Below are positions 38,643-48,014 of a stretch of 64,000 nt of DNA, piece after piece (position 1 is the stretch's first letter; the number at the start of each line of letters is the position of its first letter). Origin of the DNA: Propylenella binzhouense (GTDB lineage: Bacteria; Pseudomonadota; Alphaproteobacteria; Rhizobiales; Afifellaceae); the NCBI RefSeq assembly GCF_009866965.1, contig NZ_SPKJ01000005.1, forward strand, positions 54,466 to 118,465. The letters run 5' to 3'. The notes beneath the pieces are model-generated. The model did no database searches. It was not told the DNA's origin and saw only the letters and a program-made list of their open reading frames with translations. The position numbers and the translations under genes were made by a program.

Positions 38643-40715
38643 TCAGCGTCCCTCGCGGTACCAGAGCGCGCCGAAGCCGCCGACGAGGAGGGCGAGGCCG
38701 AGCAGGCCGCCGAGGAGCGGCAGCCGGTCGATGCTCTTCAGCACGGACGCCTCGGAGCGCCGGAACCCGATCCAGCCGTCGCCCGCCGCCGGCGCCCGCG
38801 CCGAGACGGACACCACGCGCGGGACGTCGATGTCGCCGCCCCGGGTCGCCACCCGCGCCGCGGAGCCGCGCGTCGCCTCGGCGACCGGCGCCAGCCGCTC
38901 CGTGGTGCTGAGGACGTCCTGGAACTCGCGGGGATTTGCCGGGCCGACATGGGCGAGCGCGGTGAGCCCGCCGTCCTCGGCGCGATGGAGGCCGATCGGC
39001 GCGTTCTCCACCACGGTGCGCCAGAGGCCCGGCTTCTCCTCCGTCATCGCGGCCGTCGTCGTCTCGCCGAGCGGATCGGTGAGGCGCACGGTCGGCCTCG
39101 ATTCGGAGAGGGTCTGGCGCTCCACGATGAGGCGGCGGCCCTCCGCATGGGCGGTGAGCGCCTCCTCCTCCAGTTCCGGTTCCTTCATGAGCCAGTGGAC
39201 GAGCCGGCGCAGCAGCTGCGCGTGCGGTCCGCCGCCGTCATAGCCGCGCGCCCAGAGCCAGGCATGGTCGGAAAGGAGCGTCGCGACCCGGCCCTTGTCC
39301 TCGTGCGCGAGGACCAGCAGCGGCCGCCCGCCGGGCCCCTCCATCGTGACGTCGCCGGCGATCACGTCGGTGTCGACCAGCCGGAACCACTGGCTCCAGG
39401 CGGGCGGGTCCTGGTTCGAGCCGGGCAGGTCCCGCGTCACCGGATGGCGCGCGCCGACGGTGCTGATCGTCGCCCGGTAGGGCTGCTCGTAGAGCTGGCC
39501 GGTCGGCACCGCCGGAAGGATCGAGCCGAGCGGCGTCTGGTAGAGGCTCGAATTCGACGCGTAGTCGGGGCCCGCCGCGACCAGGATGGCGCCGCCGTCG
39601 CGCACGTACCGGGCGAGGTTGTCGTAATACATGATCGGCAGCACGCCGCGCCGCTGGTAGCGGTCGAAGATGATCAGGTCGAACTGGTCGATCTTCTCGG
39701 CGAAGAGCTCGCGGGTCGGGAAGGCGATGAGCGAGAGCTCGTTGATCGGCGTGCCGTCCTGCTTCTCCGGCGGCCTCAGGATGGTGAAGTGCACGAGGTC
39801 GACGGCGGCGTCCGACTTCAGGATGTCGCGCCAGGTCCGCTCTCCGGAATGCGGCTCGCCGGAGACGAGGAGGACGCGCAGCCGTTCGCGCACCACGTCG
39901 ACCTCCGCGACCGCGACGTTGTTCTCCGTCGAGAGCTCGTTCTCGACCGGATCGACCGCCACTTCCGCGATCGTCTTTCCGGCATGGGTGAGCGGCAGGT
40001 CCAGCGTCCGCAGCTCGCCGACGCCGACCCGGTCGGTCGCGACCTCCCGGCCGTCGACCTTGAGGCGCACGATGACCTGCGAGCCGGGCGCAAGCCCGGT
40101 GTCGAGCACGCGGAACGAGATCGTCTGCGGCTCGTCGAGGATCGCGAAGCGCGGCGCCTTCTCGATCACCACGCGGCGGTCGCGCTCGTCCTCCGTTCCG
40201 GTGACGAGAGCGTGAACCGGCGCGGAGATGCCGAGCGAGGCCGGGTCTTCCGGCACGTCGTGGACGATTCCGTCCGTCACCATCACCGCGCCGCCGACCT
40301 GGTCCGGGGGCAGGTCCTCGAGCGAACGCGTGAGCTCGGAAAAGAGCGCGGTGCCGTCGGCGCCGGGCTCGCCGCCGGCGCGGATCTCGCGCAGCTCGAA
40401 CTCGCCGAGGGCCGAGATCCGCTCCTTGAGGGCCGCGACGACGGCCTCCGTCTGCGCCCGTCGGCCGCCGAGCCCCTGGCTCGCGCTCTCGTCCACGACG
40501 AGGGCGACCACGGACGGGAGCCGCTCGCGCTCCTCCTGCTGGAGCACCGGATTGCAGAGCGCGAGGACGAGCAGGGCGGAGGCGACCGCCCGGAAGCCGG
40601 AGCCGCGCACGCGCTGCCAGGCGAGGAGGGCGACGATGACGGCGAGCGCCGCCGCGAGGCCGACGATCCAGGGCCAGGCGATGACCGGTTCGAAGGTGAT
40701 GCCGAAGCGGCTCAC
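38643..40715 (-). CDS. Membrane protein with VWA-like and glutamine-amidotransferase-like domains, last gene of MoxR operon
   Basis: A 690-aa inner-membrane protein. Two N-terminal helices (WPWIVGLAAALAVIVALLAW and FRAVASALLVLALC) lead to a VWA-like domain with ALVVDESAS (a DxSxS metal motif) and GGAVMVTDGIVHD. Later FDLIIFDRYQRRGVLPIMYY and YVRDGGAILVAAGPDYAS look like a class I glutamine amidotransferase fold without a catalytic triad. A final helix ends the protein (LPLLGGLLGLALLVGGFGAL). Its start overlaps the preceding gene by 4 nt. The role is unknown; proteins of this operon type are thought to act with the MoxR ATPase in envelope or complex maturation. Confidence 0.75.
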   Translation of the reverse strand: MSRFGITFEPVIAWPWIVGLAAALAVIVALLAWQRVRGSGFRAVASALLVLALCNPVLQQEERERLPSVVALVVDESASQGLGGRRAQTEAVVAALKERISALGEFELREIRAGGEPGADGTALFSELTRSLEDLPPDQVGGAVMVTDGIVHDVPEDPASLGISAPVHALVTGTEDERDRRVVIEKAPRFAILDEPQTISFRVLDTGLAPGSQVIVRLKVDGREVATDRVGVGELRTLDLPLTHAGKTIAEVAVDPVENELSTENNVAVAEVDVVRERLRVLLVSGEPHSGERTWRDILKSDAAVDLVHFTILRPPEKQDGTPINELSLIAFPTRELFAEKIDQFDLIIFDRYQRRGVLPIMYYDNLARYVRDGGAILVAAGPDYASNSSLYQTPLGSILPAVPTGQLYEQPYRATISTVGARHPVTRDLPGSNQDPPAWSQWFRLVDTDVIAGDVTMEGPGGRPLLVLAHEDKGRVATLLSDHAWLWARGYDGGGPHAQLLRRLVHWLMKEPELEEEALTAHAEGRRLIVERQTLSESRPTVRLTDPLGETTTAAMTEEKPGLWRTVVENAPIGLHRAEDGGLTALAHVGPANPREFQDVLSTTERLAPVAEATRGSAARVATRGGDIDVPRVVSVSARAPAAGDGWIGFRRSEASVLKSIDRLPLLGGLLGLALLVGGFGALWYREGR

Positions 40716-43504
40716 TGGCCGAGCCGCTCGAGCAGGGCCGGGACGTGCACCTGGTCGGCCTTATAGTTCCCGGTGAAGCAGTACATCACGATGTTCACCC
40801 CGGTGCGGAACGCCATGTCGCGCTGCCGCGGGTCGGCCGGAACGGTCGGGTAGAGGTAGCGGCCGTTCTCGTCGATCGCCCAGGCGGCGGCGAAGTCGTT
40901 GCCGGTGATGAGGATCGGCGAGACGCCGTCGCCGCCGCGCACGGGCCGGTTCGAATCCCGCGGCGTGTCGCCGATGCTCTCCACCCAGAGCTGGGAGGTG
41001 TCCCAGCGGCCCGGGAAATCGCGCAGGAGATAGAAGGCCTTGCCGAGCACGTGGTCGGGCGGCACGGGCTCGAGCGGCGGCACGTCGACCTGGGCGAGGA
41101 TGGCGCGGAGCTTCTGGGTCTCCGGCGTCGTGCCGCCCGCGCCCGGGACGATGGCTCCCCCGGCGTCGCGCGTGTCGAAGAGGATCGTGCCGCCGTTCTT
41201 CATGAACGCGTCGACCCGCGCCATGACGGCGGGCTGCGGCACCGGGGCCGTGGCGTCGATCGGCCAGTAGAGGAGGGAGAAGAAGGCGAGCTCGTCCGTG
41301 CCGATGTCGATCGCCACCGGCTCGCCGGGCTCGAGCGCCGTCCGGCTGGCGAGATAGCGGGTCAGGCCTTCCAGGCCGGCCCGGCTGGTGTCGTCGATGC
41401 TCGGGTCCCCGGTCACGACATAGGCGAGGCGCGTCTGGAGCGTGCCGGTGAGCGCCGCCTCCATTTCGGCGCCGCTCTGAGCGCGCGCGCGCTCCGTCGG
41501 AAGCGCGAGGAGGCTTGCGGCGAGGACGAGGGCGGCGGTGCCGGCGAGGCGGCGGACGAGCCGGCCGGAGAGCCAGAGCACGGCGAGGCCGTCCAGGATG
41601 GCGAGCAGGGCGGCCGCGGCCAGCAGATAGGGCCAGATCGGCCAGGCGCGTCCCGGCTCCAGCGAGCCGAGATCGCCGGTCCACCGAAGGCGGACGGGAT
41701 CGAGCGGCGCGAGCGCCGTGTTCGGGCCGACGGCGTTGAGCGCGCGCAGCGTTCCGGCCCGGGTATAGAGGCCGGGCGGCGAATCGGGGCCGGGACGGGC
41801 ATCGGCCATCGCAGCGAGGAGCTTGGCGTTCGGCCCCGGGCGGCCGAGCCGGCCGTAGCCGTCGAGCACCTGCTCCGGGCGCCAGGGCTGGCTGTCGGCG
41901 GCGGTCTCGTTCGCCGCGCGCGGTGCCGCGCCGGTCCCGGTCTCGATTGTGCCGGCGGTGTTGACGATGGCGGTCAGCATCTCCACGAACGCGCCGGAGA
42001 TCGGCAGGTTCGACCAGCCCGGCTCGGCGGTGACGTGGAAGAGGACGATGCGGCCGCGGCCCTGGTTGCGCGCGGTGACGAGGGGCGTACCGTCGCGAAG
42101 CTCCGCCCACACCTCGGCTTCCTCGAGCGCGACCGGGTCGGCGAGCACTTGCCGGTTCACGACCACGTCCTTCGGCACGCCGATCCGGCCGAACGCGCCG
42201 GCGGCGGGAAACGAGCCGATCGGCTGGGGTTCCTCCCAGGACAGCGAGCCGCCGAGCGCGCGCTCGCCCTCGCGCAGCCGGACGGGCAGGAGGCGCTCGT
42301 CGCTGCCGCTGATGTTGGAGCTGGCGAAGCGCACCAGCGTTCCGCCCGCTTCTATCCACTTCAGCAGCGCTTCGGTCGTTTCCTGCGGAAGATTGCCGGT
42401 CTCGGTGAGCACGATCACGGATGCGCCCGCCTTCATGAGCTGGTCGAGGCTCGCGCTCGTGCCGGGAGCGCTCGGGCGGAGCAGGTCGGCGCGCGGCTCC
42501 AGCGCCCGCTCCACATAGGTGAGGGGCGAAAGCAGCGGCTGCGCCCGCCGGCCCGCCTCGCCGACCACCAGGCCGACGCTCTTGCGGCGCCAGTTGGCGT
42601 CGAGGAGCTGGACGGCGCCCGCGCTCGCCTCGCCGGACACCACGAGCCGGGCGAGATCGTTGCGCAGGTCGGCCGGCAGCTCGATCAATCCCTCGGCGCG
42701 GTCGCCGTCCGCGAATGCGGCCTGCGTCTCGACGATGCGGCGGCCCTCGTCGTCGAAGCCGGCGATCATCGCGTCCGTGGCGGCGCCGAAGCGGACGACC
42801 GGCACGTGAACCGCGTCCGCGGCGTTCTCCGGCGGCAGCATCACGAGGCCGGGCCGGTCGGATTGCAGCAGCCGCGCGGAACGGCCGACCTTGTCGAGCA
42901 CGCCCGCCAGTTCGGCCGCTCCGCCGTCATCGATCCGGCCTGCGATCCAGAGGACGTCCATCGAGTCCGCACCATCGGCATTGGCGATCCGCTCTGCGGC
43001 GAGCGCCCGGTCCGGAAGGTAGGGCTGCGGTTCGATGGCGGCGAGGCGGCGGGCGGCGGTGGCGGCGTCGGTGGCCGCGATCAGGTCGGCGCGCGGATCG
43101 GCAGTGGCGACGAGCGCGACGGGCCGGCCGTCGCGCTGGGCCTCGGCCACCGCGGTCTCCGCGACCGCCACCCGCTCCCGGAAGTCCGATGCCGTGTCCC
43201 AGCCGTTGTCGAGCACCAGGAGCAGCGGCGACTGGCCGGAGGCGAGACGCTGGTCGGGCCGGAGGATCGGCTCGGCGAGAGCGAGAATGAGAAGCGCGAT
43301 GAGGGCGAGCCGCAGCGCGGTCAGCCACCAGGGCGTCCGCGCGGGCGTGTTCTCGCGCTCGTCGAGGCCGAACAGCATGCGGGTCGGCGGAAAGACGATC
43401 CGCCGCGGCTTCGGCGGGGTCAGGCGCAGGATCAGCCAGATGATCGGGAGCGCCGCGAGCGCGGCCAGCATCCAGGGGGCGAGAAACCCGACCGCGCCGA
43501 TCAT
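40712..43504 (-). CDS. BatA-like / DUF4159 membrane protein of MoxR operon
   Basis: A 930-aa membrane protein with a BatA-type N-terminus (FLAPWMLAALAALPIIWLIL, then RIVFPPTRMLFGLDER and a second helix near residues 60-80). A large periplasmic or cytoplasmic middle follows, with repeated Rossmann-like segments such as GASVIVLTETGNLPQETTEA. A helix pair lies near residue 630-680 (IWPYLLAAAALLAILDGLAV). The C-terminal DUF4159 domain contains RLAYVVTGDPSIDDTSRAGL, FFSLLYWPIDATAP, GGTILFDTRD and FTGNYKADQVHVPALLERL. The start ATG overlaps the DUF58 stop as ATGA; the frame open further upstream is a shadow of DUF58. Confidence 0.82.
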   Translation of the reverse strand: MIGAVGFLAPWMLAALAALPIIWLILRLTPPKPRRIVFPPTRMLFGLDERENTPARTPWWLTALRLALIALLILALAEPILRPDQRLASGQSPLLLVLDNGWDTASDFRERVAVAETAVAEAQRDGRPVALVATADPRADLIAATDAATAARRLAAIEPQPYLPDRALAAERIANADGADSMDVLWIAGRIDDGGAAELAGVLDKVGRSARLLQSDRPGLVMLPPENAADAVHVPVVRFGAATDAMIAGFDDEGRRIVETQAAFADGDRAEGLIELPADLRNDLARLVVSGEASAGAVQLLDANWRRKSVGLVVGEAGRRAQPLLSPLTYVERALEPRADLLRPSAPGTSASLDQLMKAGASVIVLTETGNLPQETTEALLKWIEAGGTLVRFASSNISGSDERLLPVRLREGERALGGSLSWEEPQPIGSFPAAGAFGRIGVPKDVVVNRQVLADPVALEEAEVWAELRDGTPLVTARNQGRGRIVLFHVTAEPGWSNLPISGAFVEMLTAIVNTAGTIETGTGAAPRAANETAADSQPWRPEQVLDGYGRLGRPGPNAKLLAAMADARPGPDSPPGLYTRAGTLRALNAVGPNTALAPLDPVRLRWTGDLGSLEPGRAWPIWPYLLAAAALLAILDGLAVLWLSGRLVRRLAGTAALVLAASLLALPTERARAQSGAEMEAALTGTLQTRLAYVVTGDPSIDDTSRAGLEGLTRYLASRTALEPGEPVAIDIGTDELAFFSLLYWPIDATAPVPQPAVMARVDAFMKNGGTILFDTRDAGGAIVPGAGGTTPETQKLRAILAQVDVPPLEPVPPDHVLGKAFYLLRDFPGRWDTSQLWVESIGDTPRDSNRPVRGGDGVSPILITGNDFAAAWAIDENGRYLYPTVPADPRQRDMAFRTGVNIVMYCFTGNYKADQVHVPALLERLGQ

Positions 43505-44427
43505 GCGTAGGACGGCTCCGGCGGCGCCCGGCCGGACTCGATCGCCGATCGCCCGCCCCCGAGCCGGCCCTGCAAAAAGAGGAGGCCCTCGGCGGCCGGC
43601 CGGTCGGTGTGGTGGACGCCGAAGGAGAACCCGGCGCTGCGCGCGGCCTCGGAGATCGCATCCCGGTGGGCCCCGAGCCGCGCCTTGTAGCGGTCGCGGA
43701 TCGAGCCGGCGCGCTCGGAGGTCCAGACGGCACCTGTCTCCGGGTCGCGGAACTCGAGGCGGCCCTCGAAGGGAAAGGCTTCCTCGGCCGGGTCGAGCAC
43801 CTGGAGCAAATGCAGGTTCGCTCCCTTGGTGGCGAGGTCCTGGATGTGGGTCCGCATGCTCTGCGCGTCGCTCAGGAAGTCGCCGATCACCACCACTTCG
43901 GCGAAGCGCGCCACGCGGTCGAGGTTCGGCCAGTCGGAGGGAGCCCCGGACTGCATCAGGGCGGTGGCGAACCGCTCGGCGGCATTCCGGCCGATCCGGG
44001 GCTCGAGCAGGCCCGGCAGCCCGATCCGCTCGCCGCCGCGGCCCAGCATGTCGGCGAGCGCCAGAATCAGCACGACCGCCCGGTCGAGCTTGGAGGTCTC
44101 CGCGAGGCGCGAGCGGAAGTCCATCGAGGGCGACAGGTCGGCCCAGAGCCAGACCGTCTGCGAGGCCTCCCATTCGCGCTCGCGGACATAGAGGTGCCGG
44201 TCGCGCGCGGAACGGCGCCAGTCGATGCGCCGCGCCGGCTCGCCCTGGGTGTAGGGCCGGAATTCCCAGAACGTCTCGCCGGGTCCGGCGCGGCGGCGGC
44301 CGTGCACGCCGAGCATCACGTTGGCGGCGACGCGGCGGGCGTCGATCAGCAGCTCGGGAAGGCGCGACGCGAGGGACCGCGCTGCGCCGATGCGCTCCGG
44401 AACGATGATCGGCGTCGCGGCGGCCAT
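43501..44427 (-). CDS. DUF58 domain protein of MoxR operon
   Basis: A 308-aa soluble protein of the DUF58 family, VWA-related partners of MoxR ATPases. The signature is clear: PGETFWEFRPYTQGEPARRI followed by DWRRSARDRHLYVREREWE. Then WLWADLSPSMDFRS resembles the first metal-binding strand of a VWA domain, and VVIGDFLSDAQSM a later strand. It starts 3 nt after the moxR stop and overlaps the next gene by 4 nt. It probably links the ATPase to the membrane proteins encoded downstream. Confidence 0.92.
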   Translation of the reverse strand: MAAATPIIVPERIGAARSLASRLPELLIDARRVAANVMLGVHGRRRAGPGETFWEFRPYTQGEPARRIDWRRSARDRHLYVREREWEASQTVWLWADLSPSMDFRSRLAETSKLDRAVVLILALADMLGRGGERIGLPGLLEPRIGRNAAERFATALMQSGAPSDWPNLDRVARFAEVVVIGDFLSDAQSMRTHIQDLATKGANLHLLQVLDPAEEAFPFEGRLEFRDPETGAVWTSERAGSIRDRYKARLGAHRDAISEAARSAGFSFGVHHTDRPAAEGLLFLQGRLGGGRSAIESGRAPPEPSYA

Positions 44428-44430
44428 GGA

Positions 44431-45435
44431 CTAGAGGGAGGCTCCCACCGCGCGGATGATGAGGTCGCGGACCGTCACCCCGTCGGCGCGCGCGGCGAAG
44501 GTGACCGCCATCCGGTGCTGCAGGATGGGCACTGCGAGCGCCTCGACGTCGTCGAGCGAGGGCGCGAGCCGCCCTTCCAGGAGCGCTCGGGCGCGCACGG
44601 CGAGCATGAGCCCCTGGCTGGCGCGCGGTCCGGGACCCCAGGCGATGCGGGCCGCCATCTCCGGCTTCGCCTCGCCGGGGCGTACGGAACGGACGAGGCG
44701 GAGGATCGCCTCGACCACCGCTTCGCCCACCGGCATCCGCCGGACGAGGCCCTGGATGGCCATCAGCTCCTCGGCGTTCAGCACCGACCGCGCCTCCGAT
44801 TGCTGCGCGCCCGTCGTCTCGAAGAGCATGCGCCGCTCGGCGTCGAGATCCGGGTAGAGCACGTCGATCTGCATCAGGAAGCGGTCGAGCTGGGCCTCCG
44901 GAAGCGGATAGGTGCCTTCCTGCTCGAGCGGGTTCTGGGTGGCCAGGACGTGGAAGGGGCGGGGCAGGTCGTGCGGCTGGCCGGCGATCGTGACGTGGTG
45001 CTCCTGCATCGCCTGGAGCAGCGCCGACTGGGTGCGCGGGCTCGCGCGGTTGATCTCGTCGGCCATCAGGAGCTGCGCGAAGATCGGCCCCTGGATGAAG
45101 CGGAAGCTGCGGCGGCCGTCCGGCGCCTCCTCGAGCACCTCCGCGCCGAGAATGTCGGACGGCATCAGGTCCGGCGTGAACTGGATGCGCCTGGCGGCGA
45201 GCCCGAGCACGACCCCCATGGTCTCGACCAGCTTGGTCTTGGCGAGGCCGGGAACGCCGACGAGGAGGCCGTGGCCGCTCGCGAACACCGTGGTGAGCGC
45301 GCGCTCGACGACGATCTCCTGTCCGAAGATCACCTCGCCGATGGCGGCGCGCACGGCGGCCAGCCGGTCGGCGGCCGATTCCGCTTCCCGGACGATGGCC
45401 TGAGGATCGATCGGGAGGGTGTCGATTGCGCTCAT
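44431..45435 (-). CDS. MoxR-family AAA+ ATPase
   Basis: A 334-aa AAA+ chaperone-like ATPase. Walker A is GVPGLAKTKLVET, Walker B is QLLMADEINRASPRTQSALL, and the sensor region follows in VLATQNPLEQEGTYPLPEAQ. The C-terminal lid contains RIAWGPGPRASQGLMLAVRA, typical of MoxR. MoxR ATPases help VWA-domain partners to mature or insert cofactors into complexes. It is the first gene of four tightly coupled genes on the minus strand. A TAGGAT sequence lies just before the ATG but no -35 goes with it. Confidence 0.95.
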   Translation of the reverse strand: MSAIDTLPIDPQAIVREAESAADRLAAVRAAIGEVIFGQEIVVERALTTVFASGHGLLVGVPGLAKTKLVETMGVVLGLAARRIQFTPDLMPSDILGAEVLEEAPDGRRSFRFIQGPIFAQLLMADEINRASPRTQSALLQAMQEHHVTIAGQPHDLPRPFHVLATQNPLEQEGTYPLPEAQLDRFLMQIDVLYPDLDAERRMLFETTGAQQSEARSVLNAEELMAIQGLVRRMPVGEAVVEAILRLVRSVRPGEAKPEMAARIAWGPGPRASQGLMLAVRARALLEGRLAPSLDDVEALAVPILQHRMAVTFAARADGVTVRDLIIRAVGASL

Positions 45436-45563
45436 CGCGGTCTATCCTAGATCACCTTCCGTCCTCATCTGGCGCAGCGCTCCAGCGAGTACAGAGCTTC
45501 ATTCTTGTGCGGAGCGATTGTGTCAGCGAGCGGGCAGAACGAAAATCACATTCCGGGCACTGC

Positions 45564-46151
45564 ATGAGCAATCCACCATCCGTTTCGGGCGAAGGGACCG
45601 TGCCGGCCGGACTGGCCGGCCTCGTCGCCCGCGCCGGCCCGGCGGCCCGCGAGCGGCCGGTCGAGGCCTGGAACCCGCCCGATTGCGGCGACATCGACAT
45701 GCGGATCGCCGCCGACGGCAGCTGGCACTACAATGGCGGGCCGATCCGGCGGGAGGCGCTCGTGCGGCTCTTCGCCTCGGTGCTGCGGCGCGAGCCCGAC
45801 GGCCGCCACGTGCTCGTCACGCCGGTCGAGAAGCTCGGAATCAGTGTCGACGACGCGCCGTTCCTGGCGGTCGAGATGGCGGCGGAGGGCGAGGGGCGGG
45901 GCCGCCGCCTGACCTTCCGCACCAATGTCGGCGACGTGGTCGCCGCCGGCCCGGACCACCCGATCCGCTACGCCGTCGAGCCGGGCACCGGCGGCGTGAA
46001 ACCCTATGTCGAGGTGCGGCGGGGGCTCGAGGCGCTGCTGTCGCGCCCGCTCGTCTTCGAGCTCGCCGAACTCGCGGAGACCCGCGAGGGCCGGCTCGGC
46101 GTCTGGTCCGGCGGCGCCTTCTTCCCGTTCCCGGACGAGGCCGATGGCTGA
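45564..46151 (+). CDS. DUF1285 domain protein
   Basis: A 195-aa soluble protein of the DUF1285 family, function unknown. WNPPDCGDIDMRIAADGSWH and YNGGPIRREALVRLFASVLR are the family's opening, followed by RHVLVTPVEKLGISVDDAPF and HPIRYAVEPGTGGVKPYVEV. The protein looks like two small beta domains. The chosen ATG is the first sensible start; the upstream open frame is out of character. It overlaps the CoA pyrophosphatase gene by 8 nt and heads a three-gene chain. Confidence 0.9.
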   Translation: MSNPPSVSGEGTVPAGLAGLVARAGPAARERPVEAWNPPDCGDIDMRIAADGSWHYNGGPIRREALVRLFASVLRREPDGRHVLVTPVEKLGISVDDAPFLAVEMAAEGEGRGRRLTFRTNVGDVVAAGPDHPIRYAVEPGTGGVKPYVEVRRGLEALLSRPLVFELAELAETREGRLGVWSGGAFFPFPDEADG

Positions 46152-46794
46152 GCCGGCCCGCTACGGCGCGGCCGATTTCCGCCGCCGCGTGACCGAACGG
46201 CTGCTGCCCGATCGCGGCGCCGCCGTCGGGGACCATTCCATCAACCCGGAGATCGCCGATCTCTTCCACGGCATCCCGCGCCGGCCGGCGGCGGTGCTCG
46301 TTCCCGTCGTCGCGCGCGAGCCGGAGGCGACGGTGATCCTCACCACGCGCACCGACACGCTCTCCTCCCATGCCGGCCAGATCGCGTTTCCCGGCGGGCG
46401 GATCGACCCGGAGGACGAGGGGCCGGTCGCGGCGGCGCTGCGCGAGGCGCGGGAGGAGATCGGCCTCGATCCCGCCTTCGTCGAGACGCTCGCGCTCGGA
46501 CCGGACTATCTGAGCGGCTCCGGCTTCCACGTCGCGCCCGTGCTGGCGCTGGTGCGGCCGGGCTTCCGCCTCCACCCGAACCCGCACGAGGTGCAGGACG
46601 TGTTCGAAGTCCCGCTCGGCTTCCTGATGGATGCGGCGAACCACAGGAAGGCGAGCCGCGTGTGGCAGGGCGCGACCCGCCATTTCTTCGAGATGCCCTA
46701 CGGCGAGCGCTACATCTGGGGCCTGACCGCCGGCATCCTGCGCGCGCTCTACGAGCGCCTCTACCAGGACGAGCCCGCCGAGGTGGCCGGATGA
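46144..46794 (+). CDS. CoA pyrophosphatase (Nudix)
   Basis: A 216-aa Nudix hydrolase of the CoA-diphosphatase group, which splits coenzyme A and acyl-CoAs into phosphopantetheine and 3',5'-ADP. The CoA-specific motif before the Nudix box reads TRTDTLSSHAGQIAFPGG, and the box is GGRIDPEDEGPVAAALREAR followed by EEIGLD with the usual Glu residues. YLSGSGFHVAPVLALV is typical of this group. It overlaps DUF1285 upstream and the CCA enzyme downstream (ATGA). Confidence 0.92.
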   Translation: MAEPARYGAADFRRRVTERLLPDRGAAVGDHSINPEIADLFHGIPRRPAAVLVPVVAREPEATVILTTRTDTLSSHAGQIAFPGGRIDPEDEGPVAAALREAREEIGLDPAFVETLALGPDYLSGSGFHVAPVLALVRPGFRLHPNPHEVQDVFEVPLGFLMDAANHRKASRVWQGATRHFFEMPYGERYIWGLTAGILRALYERLYQDEPAEVAG

Positions 46795-48014
46795 TTGCGA
46801 TGCCGCCCTCGCTCGCCGGTTCGGACTTCCTCATGGACCCGGCGACGCGGCAGGCGCTCGCCGCGCTCGGCGCGTCGGACGGCGGCACGCGCGTCGTCGG
46901 CGGCGCGGTGCGGAACGCGCTGCTCGGGGCGCCGGTCGCCGACGTCGACTTCGCCACCCGCCTCCTGCCGGAGGCCGTGATCGACCGGGCCGAGCGCGCC
47001 GGCCTCGAGGTGGTGCCGACGGGGCTTGAGCATGGCACGGTCACCGTGATCGCCGGGGGACGGCCCTTCGAGGTCACCACGCTCCGCGCCGACGTCGAGA
47101 CCGACGGCCGCCGCGCCGTCGTCCGCTTCACCGAGGACTGGGCGGAGGACGCCGCCCGGCGCGACTTCACCATGAACGCCCTCTATTGCGCGCCCGACGG
47201 CACAGTGTTCGATCCGCTCGGCGGCTATCCGGACATCGTGGAGCGGCGCGTGCGCTTCATCGGAGACGCCGAGGACCGGATCCGCGAGGACTATCTCCGC
47301 ATTCTCCGCTTTTTCCGCCTGTTCGCCTGGTACGGCAGCGGCCGGCCCGATCCGGACGGGCTGAGGGCGTGCGCCCGGCTGAAGGGCGGCATCGCGATCC
47401 TTTCGGCTGAGCGCGTCTGGAGCGAGCTGAAGCGTCTCTTCGCGGCGCCCGATCCGACGCGCGCGATGCTCTGGATGCGCACCGCCGCGATCCTGCAGCG
47501 TGCGCTTCCCGAGAGCTGGGGGATCGACGCCATCCACCGTCTCGTCGAGGCCGAGCGCTCGGAGGGCTGGCCGCCGGACCCGCTCCTCAGGCTCGAATCG
47601 ATCCTGCCGCCGCACAGGGCGCGGATCGACGCGCTGTCGGAGCGCCTGCGCCTCTCGCGCGCCGAGACGGCGAGGCTGACAGGCTGGGCGGAGGCGCCGG
47701 AGCCGCCCGAGGCGATCGACGACACCGAGCTCGCCAAGGCGATCTACCGGACGTCTCCCCAGGCGGTGGCGGACCGCATCCGCCATGCGCTCGCCCGCGA
47801 GCGGGAAGCGGGCGCCGCCACGGCGGTCGAGGCGCGCCGGCACCAGCTCGCCTTCGTGGCGGGCTGGCGGCGGCCGGTCTTCCCGGTCTCGGGCAAGGAT
47901 CTCCTCGCCCGCGGCATGACGGCCGGCCCGGAGGTCGGCCGCCGGCTGAAGGAGCTCGAAGAGCGCTGGATCGAGAGCGGTTTCAGCCTCGAGCCTGCTG
48001 CCCTTCTGGGTTGA
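46791..48014 (+). CDS. CCA-adding tRNA nucleotidyltransferase
   Basis: A 407-aa class II nucleotidyltransferase that adds or repairs the tRNA 3' CCA end. RVVGGAVRNALLGAPVADVD followed by FAT carries the G-rich loop and the DxD metal pair, AARRDFTMNALYCAPDG is the ribose-recognition motif, and EDRIREDYLRILRFFRLFAW the base-selecting region. The C-terminal half is helical. Its first bases overlap the CoA pyrophosphatase stop. The last 32 nt overlap the end of the convergent DUF1059 gene. Confidence 0.94.
   Translation: MIAMPPSLAGSDFLMDPATRQALAALGASDGGTRVVGGAVRNALLGAPVADVDFATRLLPEAVIDRAERAGLEVVPTGLEHGTVTVIAGGRPFEVTTLRADVETDGRRAVVRFTEDWAEDAARRDFTMNALYCAPDGTVFDPLGGYPDIVERRVRFIGDAEDRIREDYLRILRFFRLFAWYGSGRPDPDGLRACARLKGGIAILSAERVWSELKRLFAAPDPTRAMLWMRTAAILQRALPESWGIDAIHRLVEAERSEGWPPDPLLRLESILPPHRARIDALSERLRLSRAETARLTGWAEAPEPPEAIDDTELAKAIYRTSPQAVADRIRHALAREREAGAATAVEARRHQLAFVAGWRRPVFPVSGKDLLARGMTAGPEVGRRLKELEERWIESGFSLEPAALLG

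Noticed and set aside
40948..40959. GGTTCGAATCCC, which looks like a tRNA T-arm
   Set aside because: It lies inside the DUF4159 coding frame (RDSNRPVR on the minus strand), with no acceptor stem, D-arm or anticodon arm around it.
45436..45450. TAGGAT just upstream of moxR as a promoter for a leaderless mRNA
   Set aside because: No -35 element lies at 16-19 bp, and the hexamer match alone is weak.
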